DNA from: Actinomycetes bacterium
GTDB taxonomy: Bacteria > Actinomycetota > Actinomycetes > Mycobacteriales > Mycobacteriaceae
Length of the DNA: 30,324 bases
Direction of reading: 5' to 3'
Assembly: GCA_023416315.1 (NCBI GenBank)
Contig: JAEZIA010000452.1
Span: 1-30,324, forward strand
Under the pieces are notes generated by a model. That model was not told the DNA's origin, ran no database searches, and was given only the letters and a program-made list of their open reading frames with translations. Shown piece after piece: positions 1 to 7,667 of the stretch (positions are counted from its first letter, which is position 1; the number at the start of each line of letters is the position of its first letter). Both the position numbers and the translations under genes were made by a program.

Positions 1-143
1 TACGCGGCCGACATCGCGATCTGATCGATCTTGTCGGTGTCTCCGCCCAATTCGCGCACCTGATCGGCGATCGCGTAACGGATCAAATCGACAGAGGTCA
101 TCATAGGATCGCTCACCGGTACTCCACTCTCGGTGTTAGTCAT
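1..143 (-). CDS. Partial unrecognised protein, N-terminus only
   Basis: An open frame runs from ATG at 143 off the left edge of the window (47 complete codons visible). It begins MTNTESGVPVSDPMM and continues with TSVDLIRYAIADQVRELGG, an acidic, soluble-looking helical stretch with no membrane segment. I do not recognise the family. Two starts are plausible. ATG 143 overlaps the stop of a small upstream ORF as ATGA, which would allow translational coupling. GTG 116 has a good Shine-Dalgarno GGAG at 122-125 with 5-nt spacing. The frame could also be non-coding because so little is visible; codon use is less GC3-rich than in the core genes to the right. Confidence 0.5.
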   Translation of the reverse strand, partial: MTNTESGVPVSDPMMTSVDLIRYAIADQVRELGGDTDKIDQIAMSAA

Positions 144-235
144 TCGGCTATTGAGCTCAGTCGCAATGCCTCCGCCGCGAAGAGAACGACATATTTGACT
201 TTGCCCAACGCGATCACCGTAGCTCCGATCTTCAT
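140..235 (-). CDS. Possible small hydrophobic protein, 31 aa
   Basis: A short ORF starts at ATG 235, with a weak AGG about 6 nt upstream, and stops at TGA 140-142, overlapping the next start codon by 4 bp (ATGA). The product begins MKIGATVIALGKVKYVVLF and is basic and hydrophobic in its first two-thirds, so it may be a one-pass membrane peptide. The frame also stays open further upstream, back to a TAA, through possible TTG starts. The 4-bp overlap and the hydrophobic composition argue for a real gene. The short length and lack of a recognisable family argue against it. It could also be the remnant of a longer decayed gene. Confidence 0.3.
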   Translation of the reverse strand: MKIGATVIALGKVKYVVLFAAEALRLSSIAE

Positions 236-353
236 CAAGTACCTGAGACCGAGCTTAGAGTTCAAAAGTTAGTCGAGCTAGCGTATTAGCTTTGTGACCC
301 CCGTGAGATCGGTTCGAGACTTCCCGCCCTGTGAGCCGGGCCACTTGTGTGCT

Positions 354-3300
354 TCAGGGCGTTGCGGGCGTCCGATCCTCCTTGGGCCTACAGATCTGCG
401 GCTCGCTCGTCGACCCGGTGAACCACGCGGCGACGACCTCCATCGCGCACGTATTCAGGTCACTGTGAACCTCGTCTTGCAGCGACTCCCGGGAGTAGAA
501 GGACAGTGTCCAGCCCAGTGGGGCCTGAATGCCGGGCTGAGCGACCGGATACAGATCGACCACGTTGGGCACCACCCAGTCCGCGCTCGACTGCGCCGGC
601 CCACCGCAACCTTGGCCGCGGAACGACTTCTGGAAGGCATAGGCGGCGGCCTGCCGTGCGGTCGGCGCCGTCGCACCCTGCGTCGCCATCGCCGCTTCCA
701 GCGGTGCCGCCCACTCACTCGGATGCGTGGTGGGTTGCGACTTGGTCTGCTCCAGGTAGCCGTTCTCCATGATGATCAGCTTCGGCGCGAAGCACACCGC
801 GGCGTCGGTCTTCGTTCTTTCGTTCATCCACGCGACGACCTCCGGCCAGAGCAGAGCAAGGGGCAGCGCGCCGGACGAGTCGATCAGTCCACCATCCAAA
901 TCGAAGGTGCGGTCGTCTCCGCTACACGAATACAGTCCGCCGGTCGGTGACACGTAGGGGAAGCGGGCACTGAGCAGCGCGGCCGTCGACAGACGGATAT
1001 CGGCCGGCCCCCGATCGCCGTTGCCGCGGCAGGTGTTGTCGAACGCGTCCTTGGTGGCCGGCAGCGCAGGCAGCGCCTCGCCGGGCCGCGTGAACCGCTT
1101 CTCGTTCAGCGCGAGGCAGTCGCGGGCGCTGGAATCGCTCTGATCCTGGGCCGGCGAGATGGTCGAGAGGTCCAGCGCCGTGGCTGTCACCCGGCAGCCG
1201 TCGGCAACCGATGTTCCGTTCAAGACCAGCAGTGGGAAGACGAGCTTGCCGTTTTCGCGGGCCGATTCCATCAGCCCCCGGTCGAGCTGCCCGCCGTGTT
1301 CGGCGGCGGCACCCTCCCATGCCCGCTCCAGCACCGCGGCGCGATCCGCATCGTGAATGTTGATGCGTAACACGGCATTTGCCAAGTCTCTGAACGTCAT
1401 TGCCGCCACCGTGGGGCCCAGGAAATCCGCTTCCAGCGATTGCACCCAGTCACCGGCATCAGGAGCGGCGTGGAGTCCCGCGAGCCCGAGGCTGCCCCCA
1501 GAGATACCGCTGGCCAGGAAGATCGAGTCCATCGGCAGCGCCGGATTCTGCGGACATCCGTCACCGCCGCCCTCGGTCAAGCACCGCATGACCAGGGCCG
1601 TCCAATACGCCGCGCGTATCCCGCCACCGGCCGATGCGACGAATACCAACGGAATCTCGGTGCGGCCGGGGCTTTTTGCGAGCTGGAGGTCCGCCCACTC
1701 ATCGAGGGCTGCAGTCCACGAGATCTGCGTTGGCACGGGGTCGGTGTCGGAGAGCTCATTGCCGAGGCGAGCGTCGTGATAGACGTACTTGTCGTCGACC
1801 GCCGAGTTGATGACCACACACAACAGCAACCCGAGGATGAACGGGGTCCGCCGAAACCCGACCGCGGCGAGCAGGCCCCACGTTCGGTATCGGTCGCCCA
1901 GTATCACCAGTGCCGAACCGACGAAGGCGAGGGCAACGCACAGGGCGAAGATGGCGCCCCACGGGCCGAGCAGTTCGCCACTACGCAGCGGATACAGGCC
2001 AATCGCCAAAAATAGCGGTGCGGCCAGCAAAGCCAGCACCGCAGCGGACCACGAGGGGGGCCGACCATCGTGACGCACGGCGTCCGGGCGCGTGCCGTCG
2101 ATGCGACCGGTCACCCGAAGCGCTTTCAATGTCGCGTAGACAACGACAAGGCCGACGAGGACCGCCCCGAGGGGAAACACGACAATGAGCGACCATCCGT
2201 AGACGTACTGCTGAATGGTCAACAGGCGGACGCCGTTGCGAACGGCGAGCGCGGTCAGCACCACGAGGGGTACCACGGCGATCGCGATTGAGTACGGCAC
2301 CCCCACACGGCGATTCGACTCAGTATCGGTGTTGATGATGTCCGGCTTCGTCTCGACCAAGATGAACCGGCTGTACACCCCGATCAACAGATAGATGATC
2401 CCCGGGCCGAAGAGTGCCACGCCGAACGGCCAACTGAACTTCAGCGCCGCGAAACCGATCGCAGCCAACACAAAGCCGACGATTATCGACCAGAAGCTCT
2501 TGCGATCCGCTTGACCTTTCGGCTCGACGGGCTCGTGGACGTTCTCATTCAATGGGCCGGACGGTAACGCATCGGTTCGCGGAAGGTACGCGCGCAGAGA
2601 CAGATTGGCCGTCAGGAGAATCACGGCCACCAGTACGGCAGCGGTCACCGCGGTGAGCCGTCCGATGTCACCTCCATCGCCGAATGGGAACAGGAACGCG
2701 TCGTCGAACTGACGTCCGAGATCACCGCCCAGTCCCCCGAACATCAGGAGGAATGCGGCGATACCTATCTGGATCCGCAAGGCCAGCACATACGCCCAGG
2801 TATTGCGCCGTGTGCGAGTGGTCTGCAGTTCCTCCATCGTGTCGCGGAGCATCTCCCGCGAACCGATCAGGCCCACGACGAGGCCGATGACGGCCGAACC
2901 GAGCATTAGCCACTTGAGTAGCGACAATGCCCCCGTCAGCCAGATGAGGCCGCCCCACTGATTCACACCGGCGGCGAGGAGGGCAAGATCCTGCAGGACC
3001 ACCGCGACCAGGAAGCCCACGGCGGTTATGCGGGCCATCTTGAGCAGGCCGTCGACGCCCGAGACGCGCTTGAGCGCGACAGCGACCTCTTGGCGCGCCA
3101 CTGCGTCACCGGTGGCTTTCTTGCCCTTCATCTTGACCTTGAAGTTGGCCAGTCGGCCCGCGGCGATGCGGTTGACGTAGAAGGCGATGACCACCAACGG
3201 CGCGGCGACCAAGGCGACGTCGGCGAAGACGTAGATGGCCAGCACGAACCCGAGCGGCAGCCCGGTGTTCGGGCCGGAACCGACTGCCATGGAATATCGG

Positions 3301-3557
3301 TCGCTCCACTGGTTCCACTGGGCAATCGCATCCGAAGTCGGACCGCTGAATGAGAAGGGTGACGCTCCGGCGGATGTGCCGCCTGGCAGGTGCATCAGCG
3401 ACAGTGTGCTGTCGAGAACCTCGGTGACACCCCAGCCGACATAGAGCACGAACAGCATTGCCGGCCAGGAAACGAAGAACCCCAGTACGCGTTGGACGCG
3501 GGAACCGGAACTCTGCGGCTCGGGCTCGGTCCGCACGTCGCCCACTGCCGCGGTCAT
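354..3557 (-). CDS. Polytopic membrane protein with C-terminal patatin-like lipase domain
   Basis: The protein is about 1067 aa from ATG 3557; a GTG at 3659 would add 34 low-complexity residues. Residues ~25-620 hold about 12-13 hydrophobic segments with short loops. The C-terminal ~430 residues form a patatin-like domain: the oxyanion loop GGGIRAAYW (~645), nucleophile motif G-I-S-G-G-S (Ser ~685, GXSXG) and catalytic Asp in DLDGGLID (~887). The Ser-Asp dyad is therefore intact and acyl-ester or phospholipid hydrolysis is predicted. The catalytic domain carries ten Cys against two in the membrane half, which hints at disulfides and a location outside the cytoplasm; this is inference. The substrate is unknown. 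No clear operon partner is present: the downstream neighbour is the small-ORF pair and the upstream one is the tRNA. Confidence is high for the domain and low for the biological role. Confidence 0.85.
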   Translation of the reverse strand: MTAAVGDVRTEPEPQSSGSRVQRVLGFFVSWPAMLFVLYVGWGVTEVLDSTLSLMHLPGGTSAGASPFSFSGPTSDAIAQWNQWSDRYSMAVGSGPNTGLPLGFVLAIYVFADVALVAAPLVVIAFYVNRIAAGRLANFKVKMKGKKATGDAVARQEVAVALKRVSGVDGLLKMARITAVGFLVAVVLQDLALLAAGVNQWGGLIWLTGALSLLKWLMLGSAVIGLVVGLIGSREMLRDTMEELQTTRTRRNTWAYVLALRIQIGIAAFLLMFGGLGGDLGRQFDDAFLFPFGDGGDIGRLTAVTAAVLVAVILLTANLSLRAYLPRTDALPSGPLNENVHEPVEPKGQADRKSFWSIIVGFVLAAIGFAALKFSWPFGVALFGPGIIYLLIGVYSRFILVETKPDIINTDTESNRRVGVPYSIAIAVVPLVVLTALAVRNGVRLLTIQQYVYGWSLIVVFPLGAVLVGLVVVYATLKALRVTGRIDGTRPDAVRHDGRPPSWSAAVLALLAAPLFLAIGLYPLRSGELLGPWGAIFALCVALAFVGSALVILGDRYRTWGLLAAVGFRRTPFILGLLLCVVINSAVDDKYVYHDARLGNELSDTDPVPTQISWTAALDEWADLQLAKSPGRTEIPLVFVASAGGGIRAAYWTALVMRCLTEGGGDGCPQNPALPMDSIFLASGISGGSLGLAGLHAAPDAGDWVQSLEADFLGPTVAAMTFRDLANAVLRINIHDADRAAVLERAWEGAAAEHGGQLDRGLMESARENGKLVFPLLVLNGTSVADGCRVTATALDLSTISPAQDQSDSSARDCLALNEKRFTRPGEALPALPATKDAFDNTCRGNGDRGPADIRLSTAALLSARFPYVSPTGGLYSCSGDDRTFDLDGGLIDSSGALPLALLWPEVVAWMNERTKTDAAVCFAPKLIIMENGYLEQTKSQPTTHPSEWAAPLEAAMATQGATAPTARQAAAYAFQKSFRGQGCGGPAQSSADWVVPNVVDLYPVAQPGIQAPLGWTLSFYSRESLQDEVHSDLNTCAMEVVAAWFTGSTSEPQICRPKEDRTPATP

Positions 3558-3826
3558 CGGGCACCCACTCGGACGATGCCAGCCCGACAGTCGTGTGACT
3601 CCTGTGAAATCCGCACTGCTGCCCCCGGCCCTGCGGCTCGCCGAGTGGCCCCACTCCACCCGGTCGCGCGAACTGCCTCTACTGCAGTCCGATCAGCACG
3701 TTAAGGGGGCTGAGCGCGCATTTCACCCGCCAACCGCGTCGTTGAGTGGACGTGAGTGCGTTTTGGCGTAGCGGCGTGGTGGACCGCGCGAAGTTGGAGT
3801 AGCCAACTACGCATCGCCAATGGTGA

Positions 3827-3912
3827 TGGTGCGGGCGGGGGGACTCGAACCCCCACGCTCTTTCGAGCAATGGCACCTAAAGCCATCGCGTATGCCATTT
3901 CGCCACGCCCGC
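3827..3912 (-). tRNA. tRNA-Leu (anticodon UAG)
   Basis: On the minus strand the acceptor arm GCGGGCG pairs with CGCCCGC, followed by discriminator A and an encoded CCA (3827-3829). The anticodon stem ATGGC/GCCAT closes a 7-nt loop TTTAGGT, placing TAG at positions 34-36, which reads CUA leucine codons. A long variable arm (TGCTCGAAAGAGCG) and the T-arm GGTTCGAGTCC are present, as expected for class II leucine tRNAs. The gene is 86 nt including CCA. Its 3' end points toward the accessory patatin region, the usual geometry of tRNA integration sites. Confidence 0.97.
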
Positions 3913-3922
3913 AAGACATCGG

Positions 3923-3949
3923 AGTCTACCGGTAATGCCGGCCGCCCAA
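3923..3949 (-). promoter_or_regulatory. Likely tRNA-Leu promoter
   Basis: Reading the minus strand, TTGGGC (3944-3949) is followed after 15 nt by TAGACT (3923-3928), which fits the mycobacterial TANNNT -10 pattern. The predicted start would lie a few nt before the mature tRNA 5' end at 3912. The spacing is slightly short, so the -35 is the less certain part. Confidence 0.45.
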
Positions 3950-3993
3950 GTGTGCAGCATCACTCACGGGTGAACCCATAACCGCTGGCAGGG

Positions 3994-3999
3994 TACCGT
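3994..3999 (+). promoter_or_regulatory. Putative -10 box of leaderless lprD
   Basis: TACCGT fits TANNNT and ends 7 nt before the GTG start at 4006, so transcription would begin at or next to the start codon. A weak -35-like GTGAAC lies at 3970-3975. No Shine-Dalgarno is visible before this gene, which agrees with a leaderless mRNA. Confidence 0.4.
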
Positions 4000-4005
4000 C
4001 GTGGT

Positions 4006-4401
4006 GTGTCCACCACCCGCCGCCGCAGGTTCGCGCTGATCATCTTGGTGATCGTCGCGGCATGCGGCTGCCTGGCCTTGGGCTGGTGGCAGTGGAGCCG
4101 ATTCGAGTCGACGTCGGGCAACTTCCAGAACCTCGGCTACGCCCTGCAGTGGCCGATGTTCGCCGGGTTCTGCGTCTACGCCTACCGCAAGTTCATCCGC
4201 TACGAGGAAGACGGCGCTCCCGAGCCGGCGCCGGACGCCGACGCCGCCACCGAGATCCCGGCCGGACTGCTGCCCGAACGTCGCACCGCCCGAGTCACTC
4301 CCGAGGAACTCGACCCCGCCACGCGGGAGTACAACGCTTATCTGGCCGAGCTGGCCGCGGCCGACAAGGCCCACGAAGATCAGAACAGGACCACCGCATG
4401 A
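4006..4401 (+). CDS. lprD: LprD-like membrane protein or lipoprotein
   Basis: This 131-aa protein matches, from memory, M. tuberculosis Rv1343c (LprD) in sequence and neighbourhood. A basic N-terminus (RRRR) leads into a hydrophobic stretch ending V-A-A-C at Cys20, a lipobox-like site. The hydrophobic run continues past Cys20 (CGCLALGWWQW), so an uncleaved membrane anchor is equally possible. A second hydrophobic segment (WPMFAGFCVYAY, ~50-61) is followed by an acidic, Pro/Ala-rich cytoplasmic-type tail. The function is unknown. The stop overlaps the next start as ATGA, so the two genes are almost certainly co-translated. The GTG start is supported by the -10 hexamer 7 nt upstream. Confidence 0.85.
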   Translation: MSTTRRRRFALIILVIVAACGCLALGWWQWSRFESTSGNFQNLGYALQWPMFAGFCVYAYRKFIRYEEDGAPEPAPDADAATEIPAGLLPERRTARVTPEELDPATREYNAYLAELAAADKAHEDQNRTTA

Positions 4402-4751
4402 GTGCACCCGAGTCGCCCGAAGCTTCAACCGGCGTCCCGACCGAGACGATCCGCAAAGCCCTCAACGGCTACCGGGTCCTGGCATGGACGACGGGCATCT
4501 GGCTGATCGCGCTGTGCTACGAGATGGTGATGAAGTACGTCGTCAAGGTCGACAACCCGCCGACCTGGATCGGTGTGGTCCACGGCTGGGTCTACTTCAT
4601 CTATCTGTTGTTCACGGCCAACCTCGCGGTCAAGGTGCGCTGGCCGATCGCCAAGACCATCGGGGTGCTGCTGGCCGGCACCATCCCGCTGCTGGGCATC
4701 ATCGTCGAGCAGGTCCAGACCCGGGAGCTGAAGACCCGGTTCAACCTCTGA
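4398..4751 (+). CDS. DUF3817 small membrane protein (Rv1342c-like)
   Basis: The 117-aa product has three hydrophobic segments: GYRVLAWTTGIWLIALCYEM (~25-45), WVYFIYLLFTANLAVK (~67-82) and IGVLLAGTIPLLGIIVEQ (~88-106). The layout and the V-H-G-W motif match the DUF3817 family, whose biochemical role is not established. It overlaps lprD by 4 bp at the start. Its last 11 bp overlap the end of the convergent MFS gene. A second DUF3817 protein is encoded at 27541-27915, so the window holds two diverged members. Confidence 0.88.
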   Translation: MSAPESPEASTGVPTETIRKALNGYRVLAWTTGIWLIALCYEMVMKYVVKVDNPPTWIGVVHGWVYFIYLLFTANLAVKVRWPIAKTIGVLLAGTIPLLGIIVEQVQTRELKTRFNL

Positions 4752-6198
4752 TCAGCGGGTCGTCGTCGAGCTCGAACTCCTCCGGCGAGCACTCCTCGGC
4801 GGCGGCATCCGGCGATGTCGGGATCGTCATCGCCACCACTGCCGCGAGCGCCGCGACACCAGCGGCGATCAGCAGCGCCGTTCGCAGACCGTGCAGTGAC
4901 GGCACGGCGTGCCCGGCGTAGCTGATCGTCATCGTCGCGAGCACCACACCGATCACGGCGCTGGACACCGACGTCCCCAACGACCGGGCAAGGGCATTGA
5001 TCCCGTTGGCAGCGGCCGTCTCGGACATCGGCACCGCGGCGTTGATGAGCGCAGGCAGCGACGAGTACGCGAATCCCACCCCGAGACTGATCACGATGTT
5101 GGCCACCATCAACGCCACCGGACTGCCCAGCAACCAGACCGCGCCCAGATAGGCGGCCGCGATGACCACCGAACCGATGATCAACGTGAACTTGGGCCCG
5201 CGACGGCCCGCGGTACGTGCGGCGAGCGGCGCGGCGAACATCATCGCCAGCCCTCCGGGCGCCATCCACAACCCGGCCTGCAGCATCGACTGGCCCAGCC
5301 CGTACCCGGTGCCCTTCGGCAGCTCGAGTACCTGCGGGGCGACCAGGGAAAGCGCGAACATCGCAAAGCACACCAGGATCGCCGCGATGTTGGTCGCCAA
5401 GACCGGACGGCGCAGCGTCGTCCGCAGATCGACCATCGGCGCCGCGGTCCGGAACTGCCACCGGGCGAAGACCGCGAACACCACGAGCGAGACGACGAAC
5501 AACGACACCGTCGTCGAACTCGTCCAGCCCCACGACGAGCCCTTCGAGATCGGCAGCAGCAGCGTCACCAGGCCGGTGGTCAGCAATACGAAGCCCAGCG
5601 GGTCGAATCGGTCCGCCGAGGTCGGTGGGATGTTGGGCACCAGGAAGTAGAACAGCACCATCGCGATGACGCCGAGAACACTTGCGCCCCAGAACAATAC
5701 ATGCCAGTCGGCCTTCTGGGCGATCACCGCCGAGAGCGGCAGACCCAGCGCGCCACCGACCCCCAGCGAGGAACTGATCAGTCCCATCGCGGAGCCGACC
5801 CGGTCGGGCGGCATCACGGTCCGCAGCACACTGATCGACAGCGGAATGATCGCGATCCCGAAGCCCTGCAGCCCACGGCCGACGATGAACGGCAGCAGGG
5901 CGCTGGTCATCGCGGCGATCAACGAGCCGGCCGTCAGCGTGGCCGCACTGATCATCAACATCGGCTTGGGTCCGTACATGTCGCCGAACCGGCCGAAGAC
6001 CGGGGTGGTCACCGCGGCGGTCAGCAGCGTCACCGTGATCGCCCACGACGCGTTGTCCGGGGTGGTGTGCAACAGCGTTGGCAACTCGGGAATCAGCGGG
6101 ATCATCAGCGTCTGCATCAGCGACACACTGATCCCGGCAGCCGCCAAGACGGCGATCAAAACGCCGGGGTGCGCCGCCCGGACCGAATGACGACCCAC
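4741..6198 (-). CDS. MFS drug-efflux transporter, DHA2/EmrB-QacA type
   Basis: The product is about 485 aa with roughly 14 predicted membrane helices. It carries MFS motif A (GRFGDMYGPKP, loop 2-3) and a motif C-like GVGGALGLPLSAV in helix 5, typical of proton-driven drug:H+ antiporters. The substrate cannot be read from the sequence. The acidic tail (EEFELDDDP) is cytoplasmic. The start is uncertain: GTG 6198 follows a possible -10 TAATGT (6213-6218), whereas ATG 6216 lies inside that hexamer and adds six residues. Neither has a convincing ribosome-binding site. It sits just downstream of rdgB but is likely separately transcribed. Its 3' end overlaps the convergent DUF3817 gene by 11 bp. Confidence 0.9.
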   Translation of the reverse strand: MGRHSVRAAHPGVLIAVLAAAGISVSLMQTLMIPLIPELPTLLHTTPDNASWAITVTLLTAAVTTPVFGRFGDMYGPKPMLMISAATLTAGSLIAAMTSALLPFIVGRGLQGFGIAIIPLSISVLRTVMPPDRVGSAMGLISSSLGVGGALGLPLSAVIAQKADWHVLFWGASVLGVIAMVLFYFLVPNIPPTSADRFDPLGFVLLTTGLVTLLLPISKGSSWGWTSSTTVSLFVVSLVVFAVFARWQFRTAAPMVDLRTTLRRPVLATNIAAILVCFAMFALSLVAPQVLELPKGTGYGLGQSMLQAGLWMAPGGLAMMFAAPLAARTAGRRGPKFTLIIGSVVIAAAYLGAVWLLGSPVALMVANIVISLGVGFAYSSLPALINAAVPMSETAAANGINALARSLGTSVSSAVIGVVLATMTISYAGHAVPSLHGLRTALLIAAGVAALAAVVAMTIPTSPDAAAEECSPEEFELDDDPLIRG

Positions 6199-6245
6199 GC
6201 CAGCATCATGACACATTAGATGCGCTAGCGAAATTTTGCTGTAGC

Positions 6246-6854
6246 TCAGCGCAGCGCGCGCAGAGCCGGAATCAGCAGCGCCAGAGCGCGACCGCGATGC
6301 GACGCGGCGTCCTTCTCCTCGGGGCGCAGTTCCGCGGCGCTGCGGGTCTCCCCTTCCGGGAGGAATAGCGGGTCGTAGCCGAAACCACCCGACCCGCGCG
6401 GTTCGCGGGCGATCGTTCCGGGCCACTCGCCGCGCACGACCGCGCTTTCGGCATCGCCAGGCCCGTAGACCAGCGCGCACGCCGACACGAACGCCGCCCC
6501 GCGGCGCTCGTCGGGCACATCGCGCAGCTGGGCCAGCAGCAGCGCATTGTTGGCGCCGTCCTCGCCGTGCACACCCGCCCACCGCGCCGAGAGCACACCC
6601 GGCATGCCGTTCAGCGCGGCGACCTCCAAGCCGGAGTCGTCGGCGACGGTCGGCAGGCCGGTCGCCGCGTACCCGTCGCGGGCCTTGGCCAACGCGTTCT
6701 CCTCGAAGGTGGCACCGGTTTCGGGCGCCTCGTCGAAGGGGGGCACGTCGTCGAGCGAGACCAGGGTCAGACCGGACAGCCCGGCGCTGTCGAGCACCCG
6801 GCGCAGTTCGGCCAGCTTCTTGGCATTGCGGCTGGCGACCAGTAGCTGAGTCAG
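6246..6854 (-). CDS. rdgB: dITP/XTP pyrophosphatase (RdgB/HAM1 family)
   Basis: This protein hydrolyses non-canonical purine triphosphates (dITP, XTP, ITP) to monophosphates and pyrophosphate, keeping them out of DNA and RNA. Family motifs are in order: LLVASRNAKKLAEL at the N-terminus (triphosphate-binding S-R-N-x-x-K), VADDSGLEV, SARWAG, GGFGYDPLF and SHRGRAL near the C-terminus. No ATG, GTG or TTG lies at the expected position. The best fit is CTG at 6854, with GGGAG at 6860-6864 and 5-nt spacing, giving 202 aa, the usual family length. The first conventional in-frame start is GTG 6902, which would add an Arg-rich stretch that is just rph read in another frame. It follows rph with a 1-nt gap between rph stop and CTG. 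Confidence 0.93.
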   Translation of the reverse strand: MTQLLVASRNAKKLAELRRVLDSAGLSGLTLVSLDDVPPFDEAPETGATFEENALAKARDGYAATGLPTVADDSGLEVAALNGMPGVLSARWAGVHGEDGANNALLLAQLRDVPDERRGAAFVSACALVYGPGDAESAVVRGEWPGTIAREPRGSGGFGYDPLFLPEGETRSAAELRPEEKDAASHRGRALALLIPALRALR

Positions 6855-6855
6855 C

Positions 6856-7635
6856 TCAGCTCCCGAACGCCTTCTTCGACGGCGGGCCTTCCGGCAGCAC
6901 ACCGGGATACGGCAGCGTCAACGCCTCGCGCTGCACGGCGAACAGCGTCTCGCACGCGCCGAGCGCGGCGTCGAGCATCTTGTCCAGCGTAGACCGCGGG
7001 AACGTCGCACCTTCCCCGGTGCCCTGGATCTCGACGAGCGTTCCGGTATCGGTGGCGACGACGTTCATGTCGACCTCGGCGCGGGAGTCCTCCTCGTACG
7101 GGAGGTCGACGCGGACCCGGCCGTCGACCACGCCGACACTGACCGCGGCGATCGCACACGACAGCGGGCGCGGATCGGAGAGCTTGCCGCCTGCCGCGAG
7201 ATAGGTGACCGCGTCCGACAGTGCGACGTAGGCGCCGGTGATCGCCGCGGTGCGGGTCCCGCCGTCGGCCTGCAGCACATCGCAATCGATTGCGATGGTG
7301 TTCTCACCGAGCGCGGCCAGGTCGATGCACGCCCGCAGCGAGCGCCCGACCAGTCTGCTGATCTCCTGGGTCCGCCCGCCGACCCGGCCCTTGACCGATT
7401 CGCGGTCGGATCGGGTGTGGGTGGCGCCGGGCAGCATCGCGTACTCCGCGGTCAGCCAGCCCTGCCCCGAACCCTTGCGCCAGCGCGGCACACCCTCGGT
7501 GACGCTGGCCGTGCACATGACCCGGGTCTCGCCAAAGGCGACGAGCACCGAACCGGCCGGATGGGAGGTGAAGCCGCGGGTGATGGTGACCGGCCGCAGC
7601 TCGTCGTCGAGCCTGCCGTCTTGTCGTCGGGACAC
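6856..7635 (-). CDS. rph: Ribonuclease PH
   Basis: RNase PH is a phosphorolytic 3'-5' exoribonuclease that trims tRNA 3' ends and other RNAs, working as a hexameric ring in the cytoplasm. The 259-aa length is normal. Characteristic stretches are RPVTITRGF at the N-terminus, [17 protein letters not shown] (~60-76, with phosphate-binding Arg residues nearby in [15 protein letters not shown]), [19 protein letters not shown] and AEVDMNVV (metal-binding acidic residues). The start is GTG 7635, 7 nt after a TAGGGT hexamer. Its last bases carry the ribosome-binding site of rdgB, so the two are probably coupled. A palindromic repeat fills the gap to the upstream phosphodiesterase gene. Confidence 0.96.
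   Translation of the reverse strand: MSRRQDGRLDDELRPVTITRGFTSHPAGSVLVAFGETRVMCTASVTEGVPRWRKGSGQGWLTAEYAMLPGATHTRSDRESVKGRVGGRTQEISRLVGRSLRACIDLAALGENTIAIDCDVLQADGGTRTAAITGAYVALSDAVTYLAAGGKLSDPRPLSCAIAAVSVGVVDGRVRVDLPYEEDSRAEVDMNVVATDTGTLVEIQGTGEGATFPRSTLDKMLDAALGACETLFAVQREALTLPYPGVLPEGPPSKKAFGS
6860..6864 (-). promoter_or_regulatory. Ribosome-binding site deciding the rdgB start
   Basis: GGGAG lies inside the last codons of rph, 5 nt before a CTG codon (6852-6854). It is the only good Shine-Dalgarno near the expected rdgB N-terminus and supports the unusual CTG start over GTG 6902. Confidence 0.5.
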
Positions 7636-7641
7636 GTGGCA

Positions 7642-7647
7642 ACCCTA
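7642..7647 (-). promoter_or_regulatory. Putative -10 box of rph
   Basis: On the minus strand TAGGGT (TANNNT) ends 7 nt before GTG 7635, consistent with a leaderless internal promoter for rph-rdgB. The AGGG inside it could alternatively serve as a weak ribosome-binding site. Confidence 0.35.
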
Positions 7648-7667
7648 TCGGAGGACCGGGTACCGCC

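Noticed and set aside
354..3557. Patatin protein as a CBASS-type defence effector
   Set aside because: Those effectors are short and soluble and sit beside a nucleotide cyclase; no such gene is visible here and the protein is polytopic. The left flank is cut off, so it cannot be fully excluded.
3708..3765. Further copy of the intergenic palindrome near the tRNA
   Set aside because: GAGCGCGCA and GAGTGCG motifs occur but in the same orientation, so no inverted repeat forms.
3792..3808. Terminator after the tRNA-Leu (AGTTGG/CCAACT hairpin)
   Set aside because: The stem is only 6 bp and no T tract follows on the minus strand.
4909..6219. 436-codon plus-strand frame opposite the MFS gene
   Set aside because: It is rich in Arg, His, Gln and Gly and has no recognisable motif, while the opposite strand encodes a clear transporter; typical GC-rich shadow.
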